Shown here: positions 14,856-27,600 of the stretch, one piece after another | Layout of the letters: each line of letters starts with the position of its first letter | Numbering within the stretch: the first letter of the stretch is position 1 | DNA from: Phoebastria nigripes | Taxonomy: Eukaryota > Chordata > Aves > Procellariiformes > Diomedeidae | Length of the DNA stretch: 64,000 bases | Direction: 5' to 3' | Assembly (NCBI GenBank): GCA_035582835.1 | Contig: JAYKAV010000012.1 | Coordinates: forward strand, 282,818-346,817 | Position numbers and translations under genes: made by a program | Notes under the pieces: model-generated | Database searches by the model: none | What the model saw: only the letters and a program-made list of their open reading frames with translations | What the model was told of the DNA's origin: nothing

Positions 14856-14925
14856 CTGATCCAAATCTTACTGAAGTCAGTGGGATATGTTTCCCTGACT
14901 TTCATAAGACTGAATCAGACCTTGT
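14856..14925. repeat. Relic of palindromic amniote repeat
   Basis: The sequence has the form gatccaaatct..ctgaagtcagtggg..ttccctgacttt..gaatcagacc. It is roughly its own reverse complement, with outer GATCC/AATCAGACC ends and inner tgaagtca/tgactt blocks. It matches a short palindromic, MITE-like repeat type that I recall from bird, crocodilian and turtle DNA (crocodilian Chompy is one possible relative). The family name is not certain. Confidence 0.5.
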
Positions 14926-16196
14926 ATGCTGCTTATTAGCTACATTAATTACAGTGTGATTTACCCTCCACATAATGTAATTGTGGCTGATATATTCTGA
15001 TGTGTACAGAAATTGAAATACGTGTTGATGATCTTGCACACTGATGAGGACTGATTTGCTTATTAAGCAAATAAAAGCTAAAGATAGTGGATCCCTTCAG
15101 ACCTAGTGCTTGCTATTTCCCCCAACGGATGATAGATTTTTCTAAAAGAGGCAGGCCAAGAGAGGAATATAATCAATCTATTTGTTGCTCTTAGCCTAGA
15201 ACTGGTGAAAAATTTGATTTGTGTGACTATGTAGTAACAACATTGTTTTATATGTCAAGAAAAAAAAATAGTCCATTATTTAGATCATCACCAGTAAATG
15301 GATGTTTTCAAGAATGAAATGCAGGTCCATCATCTTCTTCTTATCATCTCTATTCAATCTCCTAAATTCTTGCTGAACCTATAACATACACTGCTAGAGA
15401 AAATCCTGGACTGTGAGAGAGGCTGAGTCAACGATCAGAATGACATGCAGTGTAACATCAGCAGAAGTTATTAGTGCCCACATGCAATTTATGAGTGCAA
15501 TCAAACATGCGGATGACAAGAAGTTGGGGAAGAGCTGCAATATCCCAGGAAACAATCTGCATTATTAAGAACATAACTCCGGTGAAAGTATGATTAGCAT
15601 ACAAAACTGCAGACACTTCACTTCAAGATCCTCCTCAACGTCTCTTCTTCAAAACAGGAAGCGCATTTAAGCCCATTAGAGATTGAACTCTATTTTGAGG
15701 TTTTACAAATGCAATTCCAAGGAAATGTGTAGAAACTTATTGATAGAGCAGCTTTGCAGGTATGTGAAACTGAAAATGATACTCATACAATAATTTTTCT
15801 GCAGTCATTGGGATGGGTTTGATGGTCCCGGAAAAGCATCGGACTGGGGCTCTTCTGGGTCATTTATGGTACGCAGTTCTATAAATTCATCCATAGCTTT
15901 GAATGGCAAAGATACAGCTAGCTCCAAAGGTAGGCTGTTACTGGTATCAATGTTAGTATGCAAGCTGAACTGGTCAGAAGCTTTCTTAAATGTTGCATAA
16001 ACAGTACAGGCTCTTGAGCCTTAGGAAAAGGATACAGAAAGACTTCAAATGGAGACTTCATTATTCNTATGTTTTGGATCCCCATTCCATGGAAACACTC
16101 ACCAAATGAGAAGGAGGCGTATAAACATGGGCTTTTGACTGTTCAGGTTTGCCAATCAAATCACTCTTTCAAGGGAAAGAATCTTCTAATATATAG

Positions 16197-16255
16197 TCCC
16201 AATTCAGCAAAACACCTAAATACATATTTTGCATTTAATATGAGAGTGATCCTAC
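16197..16255. repeat. Relic of palindromic amniote repeat (cccaattcagcaaa type)
   Basis: The sequence begins tcccaattcagcaaaacacctaaatacat and resembles one arm of a palindromic repeat that I recall as cccaattcagcaaagcacttaagcacatgc. Only one arm is clear and the second half is eroded. Confidence 0.4.
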
Positions 16256-18566
16256 AACTACAGAAAAGAATGCACAGGAGCACCCGAAAATATGCTAATT
16301 AGTAACTTCTACTGCTAAGGACCAACCATTCTACAAACTTGGCATTAGACAGACCCTGAAGCAGAGAGCTTACAGTCTAAAGACCCTTTAAATTCAGAAC
16401 AAGTCCTTATGTTCCTCTTGATGTCCTCTGGCTAGAAATATTAGCAGTGTTAAATAGCCAGCCTCCACTTTTGAAGACAATTTGCCTTAGGCACCTTTAC
16501 AAAATGTAGGGGGAATTTTGGTCGTTGACTTGTATTATTTTTATTGATGTGGAAAATGTAAATGTGATTCCTTATTAGGAAATACACTCAAGGATTTATT
16601 GTGACAGATTTTTTTTTCATGTTCTAAATGTATTTGCTGTTGTTGTGGCTTAAAACAAAGGACAACCTTTCTAAGAGGTTTGGGGAAATCACATGCTTTA
16701 ATAGTAACTCCAAAAGGCAAAACTTGCTTTTGATAAGGGATAAGGAAATATCCCCTTTATTGTTCAAAGACTGATTTTCATATTCTTAAAGTCTGCTGAA
16801 ACACTTGGAACAGTTTACAACAAACAGTTTGATGCAGGTATGAAACTAGAGAAAGTAGGTCCCTTTTATATAATTTTCAAGAGGCAAAGATTGCTTCTTG
16901 ATATAAGGTCCTATAGAACCGTACGTGCCTGTGAGGGCTTGAAGAACTGCATGGGGATTATTATGTGCAGGTTGGATCATTCGGACATTCAGGAGAGGAT
17001 TTTGGAGCATTTTCAGTTGTTCCTACTGCTCTACTACTATAGGTTAGTTTCTACTACAGAAAATGCTTCTCCATATAGTTGAGGGTTGAAATGTGATTAG
17101 CATGTGTGTGTGGATGTCAGTACTTAGGGTTTTGCTTGGCAAGTGATGTATTCTTGACCAGGTTGTGAATGTTATTCAGAGATGCTACAAGTCTCTATTG
17201 TACGGATATAGGTATATTCAACTACTTTTGGGAATACAGTCTGAGAGCAGCCAGTGAGGAAGAGCTGTAAGAAGAGCTGAGCAGTGGCCCTGCAATCTGT
17301 GATTGTGAAATTGGACCAAGACAAAGAGAGAGTCACCTAAGAGCAGTACAGCAAACAAGACAAACATGGGAAACTGCTTCCTTAGATCCTTATGAATTAA
17401 TTCATAATAGACTACATTTTTACTCTGTCCTTTAGCAGTTAAAAAATAAGTCTGGTCTTAGATCCACATGGAGGATTTTGGCTACAGTACTCCATTCTCC
17501 TTGCACGAGTATAATCCTTCTGAGAAGCAAACACACACAATCCCAGCATTATCAACTGAATTTCATGAGTCACATCAGCAGCAATACCTATTCCTCTCTA
17601 AAAACAAAGCTGTGCAGCTGAGATCAGCCATGTAAATCTTGGAAGAAAATTTGGCCTTGAACATTTCACTTATTCTACCACTACAAAAATACAGCCATGT
17701 ATACGCAGCAACTGTTTAAGAAGTACACAGAAATGCTTAGAATAGAAAACATAGAACAGAAGAATGAAAAGGGCATGAATAAGAGCTAGTCATGCAGGTG
17801 AATTTTTGCCATCTTCCTTTAATTGACACAACAGTAATATTCAAAACTTTGGGATTCTTCATTATGGTAATTTCTCTTGTTAATTTGTGAGTGCAGTGCA
17901 GCTTACCTAGATGCTCAGGACTATGTTATGTTGAGGGATGTGCATAGTTCTGCAGCACCTAGTTACATTTTGGGGTACTTAATCAGCAGAATCATTTGCA
18001 TGAGTGCTTTGCAAAATAAGTGCTCCTCAAAATGGCCTTGAGTAAGATAGCAGTGTGTTTAATTCACTACTATTTCTTTTTTGTATTATAACAGATCATT
18101 TGGCATTGTGCAATTTCCTCTTCATTATTCTCTCTGATTCCAACAACATATTTTGGTGCATAGAGTCTAAATGAAAGTGCTGAATAGAGGGGTATAAAAG
18201 AGGCTTCTCAGAGCATTGATGCTACAAGAAAACAGGTTAAAGTCCTATTAGCTTTCAGTGTACAGTCTAATAGACGAGAAAACAAAGCAGAAATGAAAAG
18301 GAAGTTCTGCCTCTGGAAAAAAAATGCAATGCCAGTAAAAATCTCTTGCTAAATATTTATATCCAGTCATGTCCAGGTTTGATGCAAATAGTTTTCATGG
18401 ATCTTCACATTTTAGAATTTTAGAATTGATATATTTTAAATAAGTGCACACATACATAAGTGCATCCTAAATATTATCTGTCTCCGTATTAGGAAACCTA
18501 AGTAAAATCATTATTCTTATCTTACAACAGATAAATTTAAAGGATTTTTCTTCCAAATATCTTTGG

Positions 18567-18650
18567 TTCTGATTCCTAGCTGGTGTAAATTAGCATTTCT
18601 CCATAAAGCTCAAAGCTATTCCTACTTACACCACTGGAGTATCCAACCCT
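18567..18650. repeat. Relic of palindromic amniote repeat (gtgtaaat type)
   Basis: One arm reads agctggtgtaaattagca and the other cttacaccactggagtatcc, around a centre with ctccataaagctcaaagct. The arms are approximate reverse complements (ctggtgtaa against ttacaccac). This fits the old MITE-like palindromes seen elsewhere in the window. Confidence 0.5.
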
Positions 18651-21600
18651 GTTTACCTGTCAAAAGCCAAGAACACCTCCAGAATAGTAAGTTCAAGTTC
18701 AAATCTCTTTAGCGTATCCAGGAAGAGAAAACATTCATAAATACCGATTACTATTCAAGCTAACATTTTGCTTTTCTAACATATTCTGAATCTATATAAA
18801 TTGTCTGCTGCATATCCAGCAGATGCAAATGTATTGATACTTGCATGCGTGACTTGTTTGGAGTGCAGTATAATTATCAAGAAATAGAATCAATTTCTAA
18901 CAAATCATCTGCCATGTGCAAAGCAGGAGTCCGGTAGTAATTTATGTAATAAAATGTATTAATGTTTCTCTCTACCTCTTTATTTTACCCACTTGGTGAC
19001 ACTTGATAAGGTCTGCCTTCTGAATGAGCAAACAGCTCATACATGAGTCCTAGGAAACAGGATGGATTGCAGAAGAAATTCATTAATAAACAAACAAAAA
19101 TCAATTAATCTTAGGACTAGAATTACATCATCATTTTTAAGCAACATGATACAATTGGTATATGTTGTATGAACTGACTTTGAAATGACTTTGAAGGAAC
19201 TTAGATGTCTCTATGGAATTCTTAGCAAAAAGAAAGACACATTTAATTGTAGGAAAAAGGAAAATAGATTAGTCTTGTTTTAAATGTACCAAATGGCGCT
19301 CTGAAATAAAAGGAACCTCTAACCTTGTGCTCATATTTAGATCATGTTAACATGTGCTTTTCCGTATATATTCAAATACATAGCTCATAATCAAGTTTTC
19401 TTTTCAAATTACCAATTTAAATAGAAAAAATAAGTCTGTAAGTTGTACTACGCTTTGAAACATGATCATCTTCTACAAATCAAAACAGTACTTAATGTCT
19501 GATGTGTGGCAAGTTGTTGAAGAAAGACACGGCTATTTACATTTATTAAACACTAATAAATCATTTATCTTCAGAGCCTTAATTGAGAATAGCAGACCTC
19601 TGTTCACCCAGTTCAGACTCTCTTGGACAGGGAAGCATGACCCAATTTCCAGCCCCTTGCCCTTCCTCCTCTCTGTCTTAGCTGGTGCATAGGCTACAAC
19701 CCTTGGGTAGGCATCACCCTTGATGTGCTCATCTTTATCTCACAGGTATGAAGACAAAGTAGTTTCAAGCAGCTCGCTCTGGCACTGCTGCTCGGACGGG
19801 GCCATGTGCGGCTGCTTCGGGCGAGGACAGGGCTGTGGGCTCCTTTCCTCTCTGCCTTGCCCTGGAAGGAGAAAATACTCAGTGGTTGTTTTCCAACAGC
19901 TTTCCTGATCAGCCTTTGCAAAGACTGTGTACGATTTGCACATGAAGAGCTGGCATAGATAATTTTTTCGGGACTGAACATACAGACAAGGACAAATCAG
20001 TCTGATTTCTGATATTCAAACCATGAGCATAGCTGAAATACAAGATCTGTGCCATCATTTCACTGGGCAAAGGTTTAGGACTAAACTCTTCTTGCCACTG
20101 TGCTGTTTGCAGTTTATTCAGGGTTTAAGTCTTCTGGCATGCAGTGAGACAGTTTGTGTGACACTCTGGCCATGCCACTGGACATCCAATGTCACTCCTG
20201 TTGACACTGGAGTCTGCAGCCGCCTCTTTAGCTTTTCCATTCATAGCAGCAATGCCAAAGCGTCAAAGCCCAGAAGCTGCCAAGAAATGTATTTGCTATG
20301 CTACTGAATGTGTAGAGAGAGACCAAAATATTAGGGATATATAAATACAAGGGAATAGCACAGGGAGATGGCCATTATCAGTGGACTGGTAGGGGACAAA
20401 ATGGTGCTTTAATGACAGACTTCCATATGACCTGGCTTTGCCTTGGTTATTAATTTCATTATTGTTGAGTCAGCCCAAGAGCCCTCTGCTCCGCTCTCTT
20501 GTTGTAGCACCCAGAAACCTTCTGTAGAAAAGGTGAAGATACGGTGAAGCCATTAGAAACTCCAGCACTTTTCTCCTTGGCTTTTGTTTAAAGGACTTTC
20601 TCCTTTTTTCTTCTGGATTCTGCCAGCATCCAGATCTATTGTTCAAGCAGAAGAGATAAATAATTTGTATGCTTGTTCCCATCTCCAGATCATCTTGAAC
20701 CCTGTCTAGACAGTAATACAATGTTTGCTGCACTGATTATTCTACTTGGTTATATCCCCTATCTTAAAATACATGCTGGATTAAGTCCAATTTCGTCTAG
20801 AAACCAACTGATTATTTTCTTCTTTTCCTGATTAGCAAAGAGATTCTAAATGATAGTAATAAACAGAAATAGCGTCACCAAGGAGGAAGGGAATGGTAAG
20901 GATCATCATTTCACGCTGAATCATTTACTTGTTAAACAATAAGCCCTGAAATTAACTTTCTCTCCTGACACACATGCATGCACATATGCATGCAAATAAA
21001 ATGATTAGAGACTTCATCTTAGGCAAAAATAATGGCCATGTATGGTTCAGCTAATCTTAAAGTCACTCTGGCATTACAGTCCTGCCTTGTTCCTATTTAT
21101 ATTATTTAGTATTCAACTTAGTCTCATTGCCAGCTGGTTTAAATTCATCTAACCTGTAAGCATTTGTGTCCACCTAGGTCAGCACAGAACTAGTCCTAGC
21201 CTCCTTATTTATTGCCGCACAGCAATGTATGGCTATTACAAAATCTAAATATTTCCTGACAGCTCTCTGGGGAAATCTAAACTTAATAATTTACATTCAT
21301 GGTACTGTTAATACTTTCTGCCAGGCTGAAGACCAGTTGTTAATAACTTGGTGGATTTCCAGGTTCTTGTCTAAAACTAGCTTTGGTTTCATTTTTTGTT
21401 ATGTTTACAAATATTAACTCTGATCCATGAATTCCCAAGGCAGGAGTGGCAGGCGGACTCCCCTGTCCCCTTCCGAACGCATTTCTCCAAGCCCCTGGTT
21501 CAAAAGAGCATTTCTCCAACTCTTCAAAACTGAACTCCACTGATGTTTTGCTCAACTGCACATTTACTTGGGGAAGAAAGTTTGGTGGATTGGTGGATGT

Positions 21601-24600
21601 CTCTGTGGCCAATGTGCAACCACATTGCTTTGGCCACTGGGAACCCCCATGGGTGCTCACCCCAAGACTGGTATCCACCAAACCCAGTCTGCATTAGGTC
21701 TTTGGTTCACATCTGCTTTTCTCATGCCACAGAACTGCCGTTGCTCCTGGGTGGGTTGTATGCTGCCAAGGTAAAGTTGCAGTCTGATGGGAGGAGGGAG
21801 GTCCTCTTTGGTTTGGGGCTTGATTTTTACAGGATAGCCACCATGTTATATCCAGCTGTAAGATCCTAGTGGACACAAGATGCCCATCGTTCTTAACAGC
21901 AACTAGGAAGTGTAATGTCAGTAAATNAAACATTTCTTTTTCCAGGGTAGGTTTTTTCAGGCATAGAAAAAGAAAAGAAGAGGTAGTTCAAGGGACAAAA
22001 ACTGGTGCTAGTGAGTATCTTGCTGCGTCTGCTACTGGCTGAAACTATTTCAGGTGAGTTTAGATGTCATTTGCAANGCAAAACTAGTCAGTGTGGACAT
22101 CTTGCCCCATTGCAGTTCTTCAGGAAAGCTTGTTGAAAGCTCTTATAAACTCCCTGCCCNCATACCACTGGAGTATCTTTAAGCTTACCCTTCCTGGGAG
22201 ATGGAGAGTGTACCAGTTGCCCAAGTCAAGAGAAGATTAGAAGCAATTCATTAACACATTTTCAACAAAAGAGAAAAAAGGACTTGAACACATTTCCCCA
22301 AAGTCTAGGAAGTCTTTCCTTTCCCTGCAGCTTCACTGCAGTACCTTATTGTTCAGCTGAGAAAACCTCCTGCTTTTTTTTCCTGAAAGTGAGTCCCAAG
22401 GTGACTTGTTGCCCTGTAAGGGAGTCTGAGAAGCAGACGGGGGACTTCTGATGCACCACATAATTCAAGTGTCATGTTTAATACCCACTCAATACCACTC
22501 ACAGCACATGTAATGTCCTGCTTTCTTTCATACCTCATGCCTGACACGCTTTGTGTGCAAAGCACATCATTCCTCCCTTTTTTCCTCCAGAACAGAGAAT
22601 ATGAAAATGAATAGTTTCTTAATAAACTGACCATAACTATTTTTTTTAAGTAGGAAAAGCTGCTAGCCAGGTCTTGTGATGACAAGCGACTGGCGCCTGT
22701 GCTGGGTTTGGGAGCCCAACATTTGAAGACGGCTGGCTGTAATTGGGAGGAATAACAAACAATGAGCAACAGTGAAATGAGAGAGAGAGAGAGATCATTT
22801 CAGATGTTAGAGCAATAAACCGCAAATGAGATTCTATGCCGGTAAATATATAATACATCAACGAGCCAAGAACAATAAAAAGAGGGTCTCTCTCAGTAAA
22901 TGGTAAATTCCTGCTGCATACCGATCAAATGAGATTTGTGAGCCATTGCAGGGAAATCCCCTCGGCCATTAGCTCGATGAATGGGTGCCGAGTAAAGGCA
23001 TCAGTTGGGTGTCTCTTGCTGAGGACAGAAGTGTAATTACGCTTCTGAGAAACACAGCAGTTCGACCCTGGCTGGAGTGGGAGGTACCAAGTGAGGTGAC
23101 CTGAGACTGCACCGGTCCCTCCGTGCACCGTGATTCCCTCCATGGCCACCAGCTGGAGGTATAGATATGTAAGATATACAGGAGTAAAAGCTTTGTTACT
23201 ATGGATATTATTTTGTTTGAAAGGAGAGCACCATAAAGATAACACAATACCTTTAATATGGATTTTAATAAAAAGATCTGGGATATTAAATACGAAGCAA
23301 GCAAAAGATTAAAATGAAAACACTGAATAGCGGACTTTACAGTGGCACAAATTAAAGCGTTCCTGTGATATAAGGCTCATATTGAAACAACCGCTGCATG
23401 AAATCTTGAAAGAGGTGAAGTCTTCAAGATACCATTGTAAAGGTTTATCAGCAGTTCCTTTATTAACATTCCTATCCTTGAAGAAACCTACACAGTATCT
23501 TTTGATGACATTCTAATTTTGATCCTATTTTACTGAAGAAATGCCAATTTTGCTACTAACTTCAGTTGGAATAGAATCAATTTTTTTATCATTATTACAC
23601 TGATAATATTTGGAAGGCTGTTTTTTAGAGTTCTTAAGCTTTTACTCATAGAGATGAAGTAGATATTAAACTTTTCATCTGTGAAGAATAATGTATGCTC
23701 TTCAATCTCAGTATTTGCATACCATCTAGATATTTAGCTTTAGTGTTTGTGAACATGTTAAAAGAAATGTGATAATTAGTTTACAGGTTATATTGTCAGG
23801 TTTGGTAAATTTAACACTTTCAGATCTCTTCAGAAAATGTATTTCATCATGTATTGAATTGAAAATTAATCCACACTTACACTTCAGCCAAACATTTCAA
23901 GCCTTTTTATCAGACCTCTTCTATCTCAATGTCTGCTCGCTAAATACTGTAGACTGTATTGAGNGATTAGTAGAGAATCTTCTAGTTGTTGGAAATTATC
24001 TATATGATGAAAACTTCTAAACTCTAATTCACATGGAAGATATTCGCTTCTGCAGTTCACAGAAATCTCTGAAGACTAGGCTGAAGTTTTCATCTCATCA
24101 AAACTTACAGGACAGATTTCATACAGGTGTTTGAATGTCCATTCCCACATATGTAGACATTAAATGAGAGCAGCTGAATAATGTGTAGAGCTCTTGCATT
24201 TGGCCCTGGCAGTCCTGTCAGTTACTTGACAAAGAGCTGGAAAGTCCTACACCGGGGTGACTAACCGGAATGACTCAGGAGTATTGAAGTTATAACCCAA
24301 GCCCTTATATGAAGCTAGTGTATGGGTGAAGTTGCTGTCATGTTGTAGCAGATGTTAACAGCTTTCTGCCATGTCTTTAAATAAGTATTCCAATTAGCAG
24401 GTTCTACATGACAATTTCTACTTTAGACAGTTCTGACAAAGAATACCGCTTTGACACATACAACATTATTTAAATGTTTAATAACTATGATTTTTTCTAG
24501 TTTTCCTCTATGAACATTTTGATGGCAGGTGATACTCCTAGTGCTGGTACAGAGACATGGAAAGGGATGAAACTAAAAGAGCGAGAGGTCTGTCACCTCT

Positions 24601-27600
24601 CTCCTGATAAGAGGAAAAAAGGCTTAGATGACCTAAGCATTGTGTTGGAACTAGAGGTAGCATTAGATCTTGTTCCTGCCGTCATGAGGAAGGTCACGTC
24701 CAGAACGGACAAAGGCTGGAGCATGTGTAAGTCAGCCCAAGCTCCCAGCTCTCCTTTCAGTGAAAACCTGTGAAAGGTTGGGGAATACCTGGATCTTGAC
24801 TCCATCTGGAGTTAGGCTNTGACTGGGTTACACAGCTGGGCCAAGGACTCAACATACTCTCAAGTCTAGTAACATACGTAGTAAATTTTGCTTTTTCTGT
24901 CTTCATACATACTGCATATTATACAATGGAAGACTTAAACTGCAAACAAAAAGGGAAGTGAAATGGAAAATTGTATATGAGCTTAGTTCTTCCAGCATGC
25001 CTCCAGGATCTGTGTATCTGCAAATGCAAAGAGATGGCAGGTCAATAGCACATAATCTTTTGGCAAACCACTGTACATATCGCCTACAGAAACTTCTAAG
25101 CTTGAATTAGTTTTGCCTTCCCTCAGTTGCTGGAAACATGGCAGTCATTACTAAATGCTACTATCACTGCTGCAAATCTTTTTTCATTTTGCCCCAGGAA
25201 GCTTTTGTGGCTGACATTTTTCTTTCTATCAAACAACATAAGATAAATAATTACTCTACTTTGCCTCACTCTACTTCTGCCTCACTTCTGTTTAGTTTAT
25301 GAAAAGAGTTGCAGGCTAGAAATCCACTGTCAAAGGCACCCATGCTTATCCCAGCTACAAATTTAATGTAGAAAACACATTTTCCTGAAATCAGAAGCGA
25401 TAATTTCTGCTAGGAACAGAGAACACAGCACTGAGACACATATAGCTGGAACTGAAGCACCGTTGTATTAGGGTATGAGACCTTGTGTTTCTTGATATCA
25501 CATTTCAGGATCTTAAAGATGACGAACTTACTCACTGTAAATGGATGCTGATCCTTGCTGCTGCCTCCAGGAATATCAGTAATGAATACTAATGTTCATG
25601 ACATATTTCTAAACTACTTAAACTGATACAATTGCTTTTTACATTACATAGGGTAAAATGGGGTGACTAACTAACAAAAAACAATAATTCACTGAATATT
25701 TTAAGAGACACATGGAATGATGTGCCTCACTTAATTAAGTGACAAATATTTTATACTAGCCTGAATTTGGACAGTCTTACATATAAATGATGTTCCAAAA
25801 GACAACCCTCCATGTGATAGAGACTACAGAATAGAAATTACTNCAAACTAATATATTGACTTTGTAACTATATGTTGTCTTCAATTGACTTGAGTCACAA
25901 CATGTTTATATACAAAGCCAGGCATGATAAATGGACACAGAAACCATGGAAAAGGTGTTATAAAGAGAAATGCAATTATTGGGATTTTATTTATAATGAA
26001 TTCAGGGCCCGTGGTTCTGGTAATGGGATAAGCAGTTTACTTGAATGCCATTTACCATTCTGGGCAGTGTCAACCTGAATTGGTAGCATATTTTAGTTTT
26101 ATTGTTTCCCTGAAAGGGATTTGTCGATGGGTCTGGACTGAAGCCAATCCTTGGCACAGCCCAGCGCTGTTCTTGAAGAGCTGCAGGTGTGAAGACATAC
26201 CCTGAAGCGCAGTATATTGGCTGTGCAAGGGCACCCTAACATTTCCCACATATCCCAGAGTAAGAGACCAATAGACCAGCCAGGCTTTATAATGAATAGA
26301 AAAGGCTTCACCACTCTTCAAACTAAACCAGCTTCTGTGCCAGTTTTATCCCACTGCACCACAATGAGATATTTCTGTCTTTATTTATCATACATCTCAC
26401 TGCAAATAGCAGAAATAGCACCATAACTTTGTATGTCAAAAAAAAAAGAATGACAACAGTTGAGATGATTGAATCAAATGATACCTTTGTTTGTACTATG
26501 TATATATACACAGGCTCACATACACATATACATATAGACACATACATATATAAAAAGCTAATATGTCTACATCTCCTAAGTTACATGGAAACACTACCAG
26601 CAATGTTGGTACGTGAGCAATGTGAGTATGTGAAGCAAAATTTTATATTGCCCATGAGACAACCCTTTCAGAATGATTACTTGCATTGCATACTGGGTAT
26701 AAACTGAAAAAAAAAAAGTCAAAGTACTAGTAAATAAGCTCCAAACGACATGGTTCATATGAGATAACTGCACCTTTACTGTGCTTTCCTGAGGCTTCGT
26801 TAAGCACAAGGGCTGTGATTGTATTACAACAATTATATTCATTATGACTTAAGCAGTTTACTGTTGAAAGACATTTTTATGCTGATTTGTCAACAACGCA
26901 ACACACTGGGGTTTATATCTTTCAGTCTTTATGTTTGGGTTAAATACAGCAAATTCTCTCATTGCCTCTTTCCTATTGAGACACGGTTACTTACTGTCGT
27001 GAATGCCTACACAAATGCTTGTGTTACTGCATTAAACCAGTGCACATATATATAACGTTCTGGTGAAAGTGTGTCACTCACTAATACCTTCCCAGGGCAT
27101 TGCAACAGCAATGCTAGCAGGATGCTAACTGCGCACAAAGCACACGGGTACGTTCTGCAGTGCATTGATGGGAGAGGAGTGTTTCTGTTTCAGCTTTCTA
27201 GTTTAAGCTCTCTAATTGTTGCTGTCTCTGAAAATAAAACCATGTGAAGAATCAAAATTATTTTTAAGATAAGGAAATCCTGTTGTGTTTTGTACTTGAC
27301 TGTTAGAAGAAGGTGCGAATCCTCAGAAGAATCCTTCATCATGGGAAGATGAGTAAGTTCATCTCATGGAGGGATGGTGGATCCTGTTTGTTCAGCAGCT
27401 TGCTCAACCCAAGCCTTTTGCCTTGTCCCTAGATGTCACAGGACCACCAGAATACCGTTATTATTTAGTAAGCCAGCTACGGCCTTCATATCTGCTTATT
27501 TCAATACTGGCGAATCCATCTGGGAAGCTGAGTGAGGCCTCATCATAGACACCAAAGTAGAGTCCAGCCCATTACTCCTTGTTTGCCAGTAAGGTGCCTT

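Noticed and set aside
22353..22769. Minus-strand 138-codon frame as a gene
   Set aside because: No domain or splice logic, and the peptide has the irregular look of chance translation.
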